This document shows, piece by piece, positions 20,302 to 30,772 of a DNA stretch of 64,000 bases. The notes beneath the pieces are model-generated. The model searched no databases. It was not told the DNA's origin and saw only the letters and a list, made by a program, of their open reading frames with translations. The position numbers and the translations under genes were made by a program. Within the stretch, counting starts at the first letter, position 1; each line of letters opens with the position of its first letter. This DNA is from JAOUGY01 sp963825585 (GTDB taxonomy: Bacteria > Actinomycetota > Acidimicrobiia > Spongiisociales > ZC4RG35). The stretch lies in assembly GCA_963825585.1 (NCBI GenBank), contig CAWGTX010000002.1:372001-436000 (forward strand). Direction: 5' to 3'.

Positions 20302-21181
20302 GATGCTCAATGCCGGACTCACCGCAGCGGCGAGACCAGAACAACGGGGCTCAGGACATCGCGGCTTTGCGCCCGCCTCAGCTGCTCGACCAGAACACCG
20401 CCGAGGACCGCACACCCGACGATGTCTCGATCGGCTCGTGCGCCACGACACCGAGCAGGTCGGGAGCCGGTTGTGCTGGAGAATCCCGTCCGTGTGGCTC
20501 CGTGTGGGCGATCAACGATTGGCGCGGGTCGGGGGTCTTCCAACCGACGGAGGCGCCGATGGTCTGGACCTCGGCGACGCCGATCACCGCACCAGTGCTG
20601 AGACCAGAATCGTTTGCGAGGGTCAGGTCGTGACCGTCCATCCGTTCGTTTTCTGGTCACAGCCTGGCCGACCGTGCCCCCACGCCCCGCCCCGCCTCCC
20701 AGCGGAGCCCAACAGGTCGGCCGGAACATCGAAGACGGCGAAGCACCACATGGAACACGCCCACACGACACGTGCGGCGCCGACCCACAACCAGGCGAAC
20801 GTTGCAGGACACGGCAGTAGCCGCAGGGGGCGTTGGCGTTGGAGGTGATGACCACCGCCGACCGGCCGGTCACCGTCCAGGTGACTGGGTCGGAGAGGAG
20901 TTGCGCCGAGGCGTGGCAGTCGGCCCCGAACCAGCAACGGGCGGCACCTGCGCTCACCTCGCAGCAGCCGAACGGGTCGTCGCACACCCGGGGACCTGGG
21001 CGGGCGGTGTCGCCCTGATGAGGCGCCCGGGCTGCCCACGTGTGTCGCCCGGTGCAGGTCCCCCGCCGTGGATTCCTCCCGTACGGGAGCGGGACCCACT
21101 CGACGGCGGTCGCCGGGAGGCGCCCGTTGCCAGACGCCAACTCAGTGACCAGGGCTTCCCGTCACCGAACCCCGGCCGGGC
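20302..21181. other. 880-bp region without a recognisable gene
   Basis: Open frames exist on both strands but none has a recognisable domain, a good ribosome binding site or normal third-position GC bias. One minus-strand frame is unusually Cys-rich (VCDDPFGCCEV, then CWFGADC and APCGYC), but it runs on into arginine-rich nonsense. I see no tRNA, terminator or repeat array. It may be degraded coding DNA. Confidence 0.4.
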
Positions 21182-21982
21182 TCATGGCGCCGAGACGTCG
21201 ACCGCCAGACAGTCCGCTGCCACCCGGCGCAGCTCGGGGCCGGGCGGGGCCCCGAACTCGGAGTCGAGCAGGCGGACCGTGCTGGCGTACACCCGGCGGG
21301 CCTCGCCCACCGCACCGCCCCTGTGCAGGGCTCTGATGAGCAGCGCCACCAGGTTTTCCCGGTAGGGGTCGCGGGCGACGGCGGCCGCCAGGTCGGGGAC
21401 GACGTCGTCGTGGCGGCCGAGCTGGAGGCGGATCTCGGAGAGGAGGGCGACGGCCTGCAGCCACAGCTCCTCCAGCCGCACCGACTGTGGACGGAGGTGC
21501 TCGATGTCCTCCAGCCCGGAAAAGGGGTCACCCCGCCACAGATCCAGACCGGACTCGATCAGCCGCACCGACCGGTCCGGATCCTCACCTCTGAGGTTGC
21601 GGGCGGCTGCGAGGAGGCTCGTGAAGCGGTCGGCGTCGACGGGGAGGATGGCGGAGTCGAATCGATAGCCGGCGGGGACGGCGACGATGGCCTGGCCGAG
21701 CATCCGCCGCAGGTTGCTCACGTAGGTGTGGACCACCCGCAGCTTGCTGCGGCCTTCGTCCCCGTAGAGCGCCTCGACGATGACCTCCGCTCGGACCGGC
21801 TGGCCGCCGGCAGCGACCAGCATCGCCAGCGTGGCCCGCTGCAGCAGCCCTCCGGTGCGGAGTTCGCCGTGGGAGTCCGTCACCTCCACCGGCCCCAGCA
21901 CACGCACCATCCGCCCGCGTGTACTGCGCTCCGCCTGTCCGCACAGCCGGCATCGTTCGTCCCGTGACTCTCGCTCGCCCAC
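21182..21982 (-). CDS. SARP-family transcriptional regulator (winged helix plus BTAD)
   Basis: 266 residues from GTG at 21982, chosen because AGGGGG lies 6 bp upstream; GTG 22000 and ATG 21910 are alternatives. The N-terminal winged helix reads MVRVLGPVEVTDSHGEL, LLQRATLAMLVAAGGQPV and VHTYVSNLRRMLG. BTAD follows (DADRFTSLLAAARNL, SGLDLWRGDPFSGLEDIEHL, DPYRENLVALLIRALHRGG). It is a stand-alone SARP without ATPase. The extra N-terminal 24 residues contain CRLCGQ; a lone CxxC is not enough for a metal site. It lies downstream of a LuxR regulator on the same strand with an 81-bp gap. Confidence 0.82.
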   Translation of the reverse strand: MGERESRDERCRLCGQAERSTRGRMVRVLGPVEVTDSHGELRTGGLLQRATLAMLVAAGGQPVRAEVIVEALYGDEGRSKLRVVHTYVSNLRRMLGQAIVAVPAGYRFDSAILPVDADRFTSLLAAARNLRGEDPDRSVRLIESGLDLWRGDPFSGLEDIEHLRPQSVRLEELWLQAVALLSEIRLQLGRHDDVVPDLAAAVARDPYRENLVALLIRALHRGGAVGEARRVYASTVRLLDSEFGAPPGPELRRVAADCLAVDVSAP

Positions 21983-22063
21983 ATCGAACCCCCTCGTCAC
22001 CGTGCTGGGAAGCTACGGGATCGCTGCCGGGGGCGCTATCGGGACACCTCCCAATACAGGTGC

Positions 22064-24790
22064 CTATTCGTGTTCGGCGAACAGCCCCAGCCGGTGGGCG
22101 ACGGCGGCGGCGTCGATGCGTCGGGCGACGCCGAGCTTGGCGAGGATGTTGGAGACGTGGGCGCCGGCGGTCTTGGCACTGATGAACAGCTCGTCGCCGA
22201 TCTGGCTGTTGGTGTAGCCGTGGGCGATGAGCCGCAGGACGTCGAGCTCGCGGGCGCTGAGCGGTAATTCGACTTCGATCCGGTCGCCGAACCCGGCCCG
22301 TTCGGCCAGCTCGTCGAGTTGGGCCATCAGCAGCGCATCTCCCATGGCGTCGGCCTCTCCCCGCACGTGCTGCCACAGCCGCCTGCATTCGCTGCGCGGT
22401 TTACCAGCGGACAGCAGTGCCTCACACTGCCGCAGCCGGCAGTAGGCGGCCAGCCGGCGGCCCCCCGTCTGCGACCACAGCCGAGCGGCCTCGGACCACA
22501 GGTCGGGGTCCGAGCCCCGCAACCGGCTGAACTCGGCCCGTTCGTTGGCCACTTGCGCCGGGGGTAGGAACGGCAACGTTTCGAAGCCGTCGATCGCCTG
22601 CTCGATCGCCGACGACAACTCGGGGGATGCCGATGTGCCCGCCCGGATAGCGAGGGCCGCTTCCACCAGCACTCTCGGATAGACGAGGAGAAAGTGGCTC
22701 GTCTCACCCAACATGATGGCGGCTGCGTCGAGGGGCCGCTTCCTGGTCAGGGCGATGATCGCTTCGAGCTCGTTGAGGACATCCCGGTTGCTCTGGTCCT
22801 CGGGCACGTCCAGCACCACGTCGTCGAGGGAGCGGACGATTCGCTCCGCCTCGTCGAGCCGGCCCGCATACATGGCGCACCTGGCCTGTGGTGCCAGGGC
22901 GAGGAACAGCGCTCGGCCGGTGAGGTTGCGACGGGAGGCGGCGTCGAGCAGCGCCTCGGCACGGGAGGTGTCCCCCAGCTCCAGGTAGTTGTCTGCGGTG
23001 AGTGCCTGGAGCACGGCGTGGTCCGACAGCTGACCGCGGGCGAGCGCCCGCCGAATGAGCCGTTCCCCCCATTCCACCACCTCACGCCACGCCGCACGGG
23101 ATTGGAGCGACACCACCACCATCACGGCTGCGAACCCCCACGTGATGGCGTCGTCGGCGGCTTCGGCGGCTTCCAATGCCTCGACAAACCGCTCCGTCGC
23201 CTTGTCCTCTTCGATCTCTGACGCCGCCAGTGCGGCGGCCGCCAGCGAGGTGGCCCGCCGGTCCCCGGCCAGGGTCGCCAGCTGCCAGGACCGATCCGCC
23301 ATGCGGCGCAGCTGACCGAAGCCTTCGTCGGTGATGGTCTCCCAGAACTGGATCATCACGTTGCCGGCCAGCACCCGGGCTTCGAGCGCCGGCGGCGTGT
23401 GCGACGTGATCATCCTGGAGGCCGCTTCGAAGGAGTGACGCGATTCGGTGGACTTGCTGTACCCGAAGTAGAGCCAGCCGAGCAGGTCGAGGGCGGCGAT
23501 GGTCTGCTCGGAGGTGGCGGCGATGTCGAGCGCCTCCACCGCGTGGTCTATGGCGCGCTGGTGTTCGCCGAGGGCGTAGGCGCAGGTGGCCGCCCACGAC
23601 AGCAGGTCGTAGCGGGAGGCGACCGAATCGTCTACGACGCCGGTGCCGAGTGCGATCTCGAGCAGCGAAAGCGTGTCGCCTTTGGATTGGGCCCGCCAGG
23701 CGAGGTGGGCGGCGGAGACGGCATGTTCGAAGGTGTGCCCCAGCTCGCCGGCCTGCTGGAAGTGGGCGGCGATCTCGGCGTGGTCGGAGTCGGGTTGGTG
23801 CTCGAGGGCGGTGGCGATGCGGCGGTGCCATTGGCGTCGCTGGTCGGTGAGCATCCGGTCCCGCCAGGTCTCCCCGAACAGGGCGTGGCGGAAGTCGAGC
23901 CCCCGTCCGGTGTCGACCAGCACCGCCTTGGCCCGGGCCCGTTCGGCGGAGGTGTGGAGGGCGGAGGCCTCCCGGTCGAGGATGACGGCGGCCAGGTCGA
24001 GGCGGGTGGGGCGACCGCGGATGGCGATCACGTTCACCAGGTCGAGGGCGGCGCTGTCGAGCTGGGACACCCGGTCCGAAAGCACTTCGGCGGCCTGCCC
24101 GGCGATCGGGGCGAGTCCTTCGATCCGTCGCCTGATCGCCTCCTCCACCAGCAGCGGGATCCGCCCGGTGCCGGCCAGCACCTGGGCCGGGTCGGTGAGC
24201 CCGGCGGCCCGCACCAGCTCGACGGCCTCCTCGTCACTGAGCGGACCGAGTTGCAACGCCTCGGTGCCGGGCAGGCGGGCGGTGTCGGCCACGAACCGGG
24301 CCAATCGGGGGATGGCGGGGGCTTCGTCGTCGCGCAGGGTGACGGCCAGGGTGACGCCCGGGACGGCTGCCACCGCCAGCACGCTCAACAGGTCGACCGA
24401 GGCGGTGTCCGACCAGTGCAGGTCCTCCACCGTCACCAGCACCGGCCCCCGCTCGGCGAGACGTTCACATCCTTCGATGACCGCCTCGTACATGGCCGCC
24501 ACCGGCACCGTCTCGGTGCCGAGGAACCCGGCCAGCTCGTGACGGTGCACGATCCGGCGGATCACCGGCAGGACGGCGGCGAACGGGACATCGTCGGACA
24601 GCCGGGTGGCCGCCCCCGACAGTACCGTCATCCCCAGCGCCCGTGCCCGGCCCACCGCTTCGGCCAGCATGGTGGTCTTGCCCGCTCCCGCCTCCCCCAT
24701 GATCAGAAGCAGACGCGACCCAGCACGACCCGTATCGAGGCATTCGGCGATACGTGCCCGTTCGGGGTGCCGTCCAACGACAGTTGGCAT
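22064..24790 (-). CDS. Large ATP-binding LuxR-family (LAL) transcriptional regulator
   Basis: 908 residues from ATG 24790, chosen because MPTVVGRHPERARIAECLD is the normal family N-terminus; an open frame continues to 24964. The P-loop is MGEAGAGKTTMLAEA and Walker B is VLVTVEDLHWSD. A long TPR-like helical middle follows. The C-terminal LuxR helix-turn-helix reads LSARELDVLRLIAHGYTNSQ, then IGDELFISAKTAGAHVSNIL. LAL proteins are cytosolic activators that respond to an inducer bound by the ATPase/TPR part, often for secondary metabolism or sugar use. No obvious target operon adjoins it apart from the SARP gene downstream. Intact. Confidence 0.9.
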   Translation of the reverse strand: MPTVVGRHPERARIAECLDTGRAGSRLLLIMGEAGAGKTTMLAEAVGRARALGMTVLSGAATRLSDDVPFAAVLPVIRRIVHRHELAGFLGTETVPVAAMYEAVIEGCERLAERGPVLVTVEDLHWSDTASVDLLSVLAVAAVPGVTLAVTLRDDEAPAIPRLARFVADTARLPGTEALQLGPLSDEEAVELVRAAGLTDPAQVLAGTGRIPLLVEEAIRRRIEGLAPIAGQAAEVLSDRVSQLDSAALDLVNVIAIRGRPTRLDLAAVILDREASALHTSAERARAKAVLVDTGRGLDFRHALFGETWRDRMLTDQRRQWHRRIATALEHQPDSDHAEIAAHFQQAGELGHTFEHAVSAAHLAWRAQSKGDTLSLLEIALGTGVVDDSVASRYDLLSWAATCAYALGEHQRAIDHAVEALDIAATSEQTIAALDLLGWLYFGYSKSTESRHSFEAASRMITSHTPPALEARVLAGNVMIQFWETITDEGFGQLRRMADRSWQLATLAGDRRATSLAAAALAASEIEEDKATERFVEALEAAEAADDAITWGFAAVMVVVSLQSRAAWREVVEWGERLIRRALARGQLSDHAVLQALTADNYLELGDTSRAEALLDAASRRNLTGRALFLALAPQARCAMYAGRLDEAERIVRSLDDVVLDVPEDQSNRDVLNELEAIIALTRKRPLDAAAIMLGETSHFLLVYPRVLVEAALAIRAGTSASPELSSAIEQAIDGFETLPFLPPAQVANERAEFSRLRGSDPDLWSEAARLWSQTGGRRLAAYCRLRQCEALLSAGKPRSECRRLWQHVRGEADAMGDALLMAQLDELAERAGFGDRIEVELPLSARELDVLRLIAHGYTNSQIGDELFISAKTAGAHVSNILAKLGVARRIDAAAVAHRLGLFAEHE

Positions 24791-24960
24791 CGCCAGACGA
24801 TTGTCGCACTGAACCACGTGGGCGACCTGACAAACCGGCGGAATTGTGCAGGGCATATTCACGCACCGATCGATCACATCCGCCTCCCCGGCGATGGCGG
24901 CTGGCCATGGCGCTGGTGAACCGCCGCCCGTCAGCTGATCGCCATAACCGGGAAAAGATG

Positions 24961-26060
24961 TCATCCCTCGGCTTCCTCCAGTGCGAGCCAGGCGTTTTCG
25001 ATGTCCTGGGCGATCTCGAGGCTCAACCGATCGAGGTTCTCTGGTGTGGCTTCGGTCACGAGACGCACCATCCCTTCCAGGAATGCGCCGTTGGCGCCGC
25101 CGATCGCACTCGCCATCGAGTCGGATCCGTCGAACACGAATTGACCGGCGGCGATGACACCCTGAATACTGGCGAAGACCTGCCGGTACTCGTCGTTGGC
25201 GATCGAGTCACGATCGAAGCGAAGGTTCGCCGGCAGCTGAACCGGGAAGGGCTGTGCGGCGGCGGCGGAGCCCCATGAAGGTGATGCAATCGCTCTCAGC
25301 AATGCGCGCGTCTCCGGCCGATCGGACACGGCCACCGCAAAGATGCCACCGCCCACTCGGGAGTCGGCGAAGTCGCCCGAGACGGCAGGGAACGGGAACA
25401 CGCCGATGTTCTCGGCGACCTGTCCACCCGCTCCAAAGAACGCCGGCACGAAACTGGCGGCGGGCGCTATGGCGCAGGCCTCGTCCTTGAATGCCATCGA
25501 CTCGAATGCCTCCCAGAAGTTCGGTATCACTGCCTGGCGTCGCGAGCCGGCGACGTAGCCGTCACCGACCAACATGCGACCCACGCGACGAATCGCATCG
25601 ACCACTCGCTGGTCATCGAAGGCGATCCGGTGACTCACCCATCGGCGTACACCTCCGGGCCCTCGGCGGACAGCAATGAGGACTCGACCCAATCGGACAT
25701 CGGCCACCCTGAGAACGAATTGTCGTCGTCGAACCCGACGCAAAACGGTGTGCCCCCAGCAGCCACGATCCCATCGGCGGTTGCGAACAGCTCGTCCCAC
25801 GTTGTTGGGACCTGCGCACCTCCCCACTTCTCGAACAGGTCGGGTCTGTACCAGAACATCGACTTCAGGTCGGCCTTGACGAGGACCCCGCCGACGATGG
25901 GGCGCTCCCGGCCGTCGACCGAGGCAGCTTCGACAAGGTGATCGCCGTAGTCCCGGCGCAGCGTTGCTTCGTCCACGACGTCACCGAGGTCCACGACCGG
26001 TCGAGCGCCCGCGATTTCGGTGATGTCGCCGGGTGCCGCCACGAGGTGGATCGCAGTGGT
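24961..26060 (-). pseudogene. Extracellular solute-binding protein (sugar ABC transporter), N-truncated and frameshifted
   Basis: The readable part begins near GDITEIAGARPVVDLGDVVD and includes LKSMFWYRPDLFEKWGGAQV (the hinge region common to family 1 sugar-binding proteins), WDELFATADGIVAAGGTPFC and WPMSDWVESSL. At about 25638 the frame changes and continues VSHRIAFDDQRVVDAIRRVG to the stop. Restoring one G in a GGGG run rejoins them (YADGVSHRIAFDD). The first 90-100 residues, including the lipoprotein signal, are absent, and no permease or ATPase genes adjoin it. The truncation cannot be explained by an indel error, so this is a real remnant. Confidence 0.72.
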
Positions 26061-26207
26061 ACCTCCGCCAACGTCGGCGTCAAGCGCGCTCTGGTTGAAC
26101 CCGTGCGGGGAGTATCGGATCTGAAAACCGAGAGGCTCGGCCGACGGTTACACCGATTGCCATGCCGGGCACTATATGGTCGACATGACTATCAGTCAGT
26201 CGGACTA

Positions 26208-26486
26208 TCAAATCTTCCGCCTTGTGTAGTCGGTGGGGTCGGCGACGCTCTCGTACACCGACTGATCCAGCCAGTGACACCACATCCGCCGACCGGGGAT
26301 CGTCAGCCGGCGACAGTGTCTGTCCGGTCGGTTCCAAGCCGCGACCTCCACTCTGTGCTCTCCGAGGAGCTGCGGGTTGAACTGTCCCTGCCAAAACCAG
26401 CGAGGGCCTTCATCGTGGAAGACCTCTCTCGCCGCCTGATAGGCGTTCTGGTAGTCGATGAACAGCATCACCCGCTGTGTCATCAA
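26208..26486 (-). pseudogene. NYN-domain protein N-terminal fragment
   Basis: The frame starts MTQRVMLFIDYQNAYQAARE, then VFHDEGPRWFWQGQFNPQLL. The FIDYQN strand carries the first Asp of NYN/LabA-type PIN-like nucleases. After about residue 45 the sequence no longer resembles the family (the expected VRVYRG strand is absent), and the frame ends after 92 codons where family members have 180 or more. It is probably a truncated remnant. Confidence 0.5.
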
Positions 26487-26650
26487 GCACCACCAAAGAG
26501 ATAATCCCCGCGAGTGCGGGCAGAGCCCGGACCGCAGAGAACATTGGACCTCATGTCGAGTCCTGTGCCGCTCCCGTCAAAGATGTGTTGCTCCTCGTCG
26601 CCAGCAACGTATCCCGGGGGTATGACAGATTCTGGGCCCAGCGGCCAACC

Positions 26651-29600
26651 TCAGCCCGCCGCCACTTTCGCCCGCTGATAGAACTCCGCTGGGATCTGGT
26701 GGTCGAGCTTCCAGGTGATGGCCATGGGGCGCTCACCACGGTGCTGCACGTAGTGAGCAGGACCGAGGAACAGGAACGGGGTCGCTCCGGTGGCGTTCGA
26801 CAGGGTCTCCCGCACGAACAGCAGCACGTGACTGCCGTTGCGACGATGGTTGATGTACCGCCGGCCCGTCGGCGAGTTCTCGCTGGTGGTGCTCTGGGAC
26901 TCCCAGTGGAACAAGTCGGGTGAGATGGCGTAGTCCTGGTATCTGGTCGACGGCGAGAAGTCACGTTCGTTCTTCTCGAGGGTGATGAAGAACAGGTCGG
27001 CGTTGGAACCGGGATCGAACAGCACGCCTTCCCGGGACGTGGGTGGCTTGGCGGCCGATCCTCTCCCGAGGGCGGCCAGCACTTCGTTGCGGGTGTAGCG
27101 GGCGTGGACCCGGAGCGGGACGTGTGGGTCGATGCTGAGCAGATGATGCACGTGCGTCGCCTGGTCTTCGAGCACATCGAGCAGGCCGAGCAGCTCCTGG
27201 CGGATGGCTGGGGTCTGCCACAGCCGGGCGAATCCGTCTTCCACACTGTCGAAGCGCTCCCGGTTCCACAGCGAGAGGTGCAGCATGAATGCCAGCCGTC
27301 GATCTCGCTCACGCAGCTCATCGAACGAGGGCGGCGGGCTGTTCAGCATCCGGCGGTAGCTGTCGATCCGCAGGTCGTCTTCGATGTGGAGCATCCGGCC
27401 GATGGCCCCACCAAGGACCGTGTCCCAGTCTCCGGGGACCGAGTCGTCCCAGCCGGCCGCTCGCCGATGGTCGGTCCAGGAGTGGTTGCCCTGGTAGACG
27501 TCATCGAGCTCGAGCCCGGTCTCGGCAAGAAACGTTGCCAGGTCGACGTCGCCGAGTGTCTGCAGCTCGGCGACTCGCTGCTTCCAACGGTTGGGGAGCG
27601 AGTTGCGGATGTTGTCGAGCACCAGCTTGCGGGCCACCGGGTCGAGTTCGATGTGGCATCCCGACGGCAGGTAGGGAAAGCCGTCTTCGACCTGACGCTC
27701 GAGCCGTTTGCGGCTGTCGCCAGTCAGTGCCCGGTAGCGCAGGTCGAAGCGGAACTGCCGGTGCTGATGGCCGACGAAGTCGAGCACCGTCAACACCGAC
27801 TTGCCGTCCGAACGTCGCAGACCTCGCCCGAGTTGCTGAAGGAACACCGTCGCCGACTCGGTGGGCCGAAGGAACAGGACGGTGTCGATGGCGGGGACGT
27901 CGACACCTTCGTTGAACAGATCGACTGCGAACACCACGTTCACCGACCCGTCACGCAGATCCAGGAGCGCGTTCTGGCGGTCGGCGGCCGCCGTGTCGGC
28001 CGAAACGGCCACCGATCGGATGCCCGCCTGGTTGAAGCGTTCCGCCATGTAGCGGGCGTGGGCCACCGACACACAGAACCCGAGCGCTTTCATCGATGAC
28101 AGGTCGGCCACCTTGTCGGTGAGTGCCTGCAGCACCATCGCCACTCGGGCGTCGTTGCCGGTGTAGAGGTTGTCGAGGTCGGCCACCTGGTAGCCGCCCC
28201 GGCTCCAACTGAGGGCTTGGAGGCTGGTGTTGTCGTGGATGCCGAAGTAGTGGAACGGCACCAGCAGATCGCGTTCGAGGGCATCCCACAACCTCATCTC
28301 GACGGCGATGCGATTGTCGAACCAGCCGAGCACGCTCTGGCCGTCGGCCCGTTCCGGGGTAGCGGTCAGGCCCAACAGGATCCGGGGTTGCAGATGGTTG
28401 AGCAGCGCCTTGTAGGTGGTTGCTTCGGCATGGTGGAACTCGTCGACGATCACCATGTCGAAGTGGCTGGGGTCGATGGCCGTCGCCCGCGGACCCGACA
28501 GCGACTGGATCGAGGCGAACACGTGCCGCCACCGTTCCGGACGAGCACCGTCGACGTACTGCTCACCGAAGGTGCCGTCTCGCATCACGGCTCGGAACGT
28601 CGATCGGCTTTGTTCGAGGATCTCCTTGCGATGGGCAACGAACAGCAACTTGAGGTCGCCGAATTCGGAGCACAAACGTCGGTAGTCGAGCGCGGCGACC
28701 ACGGTCTTGCCGGTGCCGGTGGCCGCCACCACCAGGTTGTGCCAGCGGTCGTGGCGCTTCCGTTCGGCATCGAGGCGATCGAGCATGTCCTGCTGGTAGC
28801 CGTAGGGCCGGACATCGATGAAGCTCAGGTCGAGCGGCGTTCCCGAGGTGGCGGCACCGACCGCATCATCGAACCGGTCGCGGTCGGTGTCGGGGTCGTA
28901 GCTCTCGAAGTCGGGGTCCGACCAGTAGGCGTCGAAGGTGGCGGCGAACTTGTCGATCACGTCGGGCGTGGAAACCGCAGACGCCCGAACGTTCCATTCC
29001 AGCCCGTCCACCAGCGCCGCTTTCGACAGGTTCGACGACCCGATCCAGGCGGTGTCGAACCCGGTGTTGCGCCGGAACAGCCACGCCTTGGCATGCAGCC
29101 GGGTGGAACGGTTGTCGTAGGCGACTTTCACCTCGGCACCCATTCGGACGAGTCGGTCGAGGGCGGTGCGTTCGGTGGCACCGGTGTAGGTGGTGGTGAT
29201 GAGACGTAGCGGCCGGCCGGACTGCAGATACTGCCGCAGCTCTCCTTCGATCTGGCGCAGCCCGCTCCATTTCACGAAGGCGACCAGGGCGTCGACCCGA
29301 TCGGCCGATGCCAGCTCACGACCGATCTCCACTCCGATGGAAGGCTCGCCGGTGGCGTTGGTGAACAACGCCGTGTCCGACAGCGGAGTGAACGGTCGAA
29401 CGATGATGCCCGCCGAGTTCGGAGGACTCGATGGCGGTGAGGATCTCACCGGGCAACATGACGTGATCGTCGGGACCGGCGGTGTTGGGTAGGCGCGCAC
29501 CGAGCGCGTCCACCAGGCCGTTGGCGATGTCGACGGCCGCCGCCATGCGGTCGCCGGGGGGAAGCGACCGGACGGCGCGTTCGATCGCCTGGGCGAGGTG

Positions 29601-29726
29601 AGTGGCGATCCGGCGCGGGGCATCGGCGGCGGCGACCGGGGACCTGTGCGCCTCGGCGGTGCCCGTGAGGGCTCGGTCGATCGCCTTGGTGATCAGCCGC
29701 TCATACAGACCCGGTTGGAGCGTCAA
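26651..29726 (-). CDS. DEAD/DEAH helicase with N-terminal phospholipase-D nuclease and DUF3427 domains (frameshifted near the N-terminus)
   Basis: The start is ATG 29726 (MTLQPGLYERLITKAIDRAL). At about 29409 the frame changes; one extra G in GGCGGGC rejoins SSELGG to IIVRPFTPLSDTALFTNATG. Domains: a PLD-like nuclease with LHAKAWLF (HxK) and AWIGSSNLSKAALVDGLEWN; an SF2 helicase with AATGTGKTVVAALDY (Walker A), IVDEFHHAEATTYKAL (motif II) and QQLGRGLRRSDGKSVLTVLD (motif VI); then a C-terminal DUF3427 region. The full product has about 1025 residues. This architecture is frequent in anti-phage islands and is thought to cut or unwind foreign DNA. The frameshift would leave the helicase core intact if translation restarted internally. 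Confidence 0.82.
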
Positions 29727-29791
29727 TCGGTCGCCTCAGGCATGGGCACAGTCTGGCAACCGCAGTCAGCCCGTGGGGGAATCACCGCCCA

Positions 29792-29863
29792 TCACTGTGT
29801 CGCGTGACACGCACGATCGACGATACCGGCGAGGACGCGATCGAGACGGTCGACATCGGTCAC
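29792..29863 (-). pseudogene. Start of a HEPN (DUF86-like) gene, truncated
   Basis: GTG at 29863 overlaps the stop of the nucleotidyltransferase frame (GTGA) and gives VTDVDRLDRVLAGIVDRACH, then ATQ and a stop. DRLDRVLAGI resembles helix 1 of DUF86 HEPN proteins, which normally follow MNT genes at exactly this place. Only 23 codons survive. Confidence 0.35.
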
Positions 29864-30166
29864 AGCGTGACGGCCTCGCGCTCGAACGCGCTCCCTGAAC
29901 CGCTGGTGAAGATGGTCGCCATCGGTGACGACATCGATCTCGATTCCGAGCAGGTCTTTGACGTCGAGATAGAACCCGGAGAGGTCGAGCAGACTGCGAT
30001 CCGGGGAGATGTCGACGAGCATGTCGAGATCTGACTCGGACGTGGACTCTCCTCGAGCCGCTGATCCGAAGACGCGAATGTTGGACACGCCGTGCTTGCG
30101 CCCGATCTCACCGATCTCCGTCTTCAGCGCCCGAACCCGCTCGAGCAGGCTCACCTTCTCGTTCAT
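29860..30166 (-). CDS. MNT-type nucleotidyltransferase (antitoxin of an MNT-HEPN pair), frameshifted at its end
   Basis: It starts MNEKVSLLERVRALKTEIGE at ATG 30166. The catalytic pattern VFGSAARGESTSESDLDMLV holds the GS motif and the DxD metal site of minimal nucleotidyltransferases. LLGIEIDVVTDGDHLHQRFR completes the fold. At about 29881-29887 one extra T (GTTCGAG) moves the frame; without it the end reads RVEREAVTL and stops at 29860, a standard family C-terminus. MNT proteins AMPylate and silence the HEPN RNase encoded next door, here only a fragment. Confidence 0.65.
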
Positions 30167-30415
30167 GGCCCCAGTTTCGCGCAGGATCGCAGATCTAGGT
30201 ACGAATTCGTGCACCGGCAGTCTGCTGGCGCCTCGATCCGCCTTCCGCACATGCCGCGATCGGCGAGCCCATGGTCCCCACATGCGCGTCTACGGACCAG
30301 AACGGGACTCATGTGCCGACAATTCCGGGAACGGAGAGGCCGTCAAAACGGGAACGGTCGCCATGGGCGACCGGATCGCCGCCCCACCCATCTGGACATT
30401 CTGGGGCCCTGTTCG

Positions 30416-30772
30416 TTACGCCCGGACCAGCCGATCCACCAACCGTTCCACGTTTCCGATCCACATCTCCAGCTCCGCAGCGGTCGGCGCCAGCTCGTAC
30501 TGGTGGTGATGACAGGCCCGGCTGAGGGCGTGCCAGGCGACGCGGATGCCGTCGGTGAGTTCGGCGTCGGGTGAGGCGTAGCCGAGGCAGGCGAGTTGGC
30601 TGGCGCGGTTGGCGTATCGCATGCCGGGGAGGTTGCGGTCCCACAGCTGGTCGAGGGCGTCTTCGAGGGCCTGGCGGGCCAGGAAGGCCGCTGCCCGGGG
30701 CCACACACCGTCGAGGTCGGGATCGGGGCGGTTCACCACCATACGGGCGGCGTCGAGCAGGACAGCGCTCAT
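30416..30772 (-). CDS. Small alpha-helical protein with a possible HEPN RxxxxH motif, coupled to the SMC-like ATPase
   Basis: 118 residues, predicted all helical: RAAAFLARQALEDALDQLWD, ASQLACLGYASPDAELTDGI, VAWHALSRACHHHQYEL, then PTAAELEMWIGNVERLVDRL. No family is recognised. RACHHH fits the R-x4-H active-site spacing of HEPN ribonucleases within a helix, and the size suits a HEPN protein. ATG 30772 overlaps the ATPase stop by 4 bp, so the two are made together. The HEPN reading is inference; a structural accessory subunit of the ATPase is the main alternative. Confidence 0.6.
   Translation of the reverse strand: MSAVLLDAARMVVNRPDPDLDGVWPRAAAFLARQALEDALDQLWDRNLPGMRYANRASQLACLGYASPDAELTDGIRVAWHALSRACHHHQYELAPTAAELEMWIGNVERLVDRLVRA

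Noticed and set aside
23399..24919. 500-codon plus-strand frame opposite the LuxR regulator
   Set aside because: Antisense shadow; the minus strand has Walker motifs and a LuxR helix-turn-helix.
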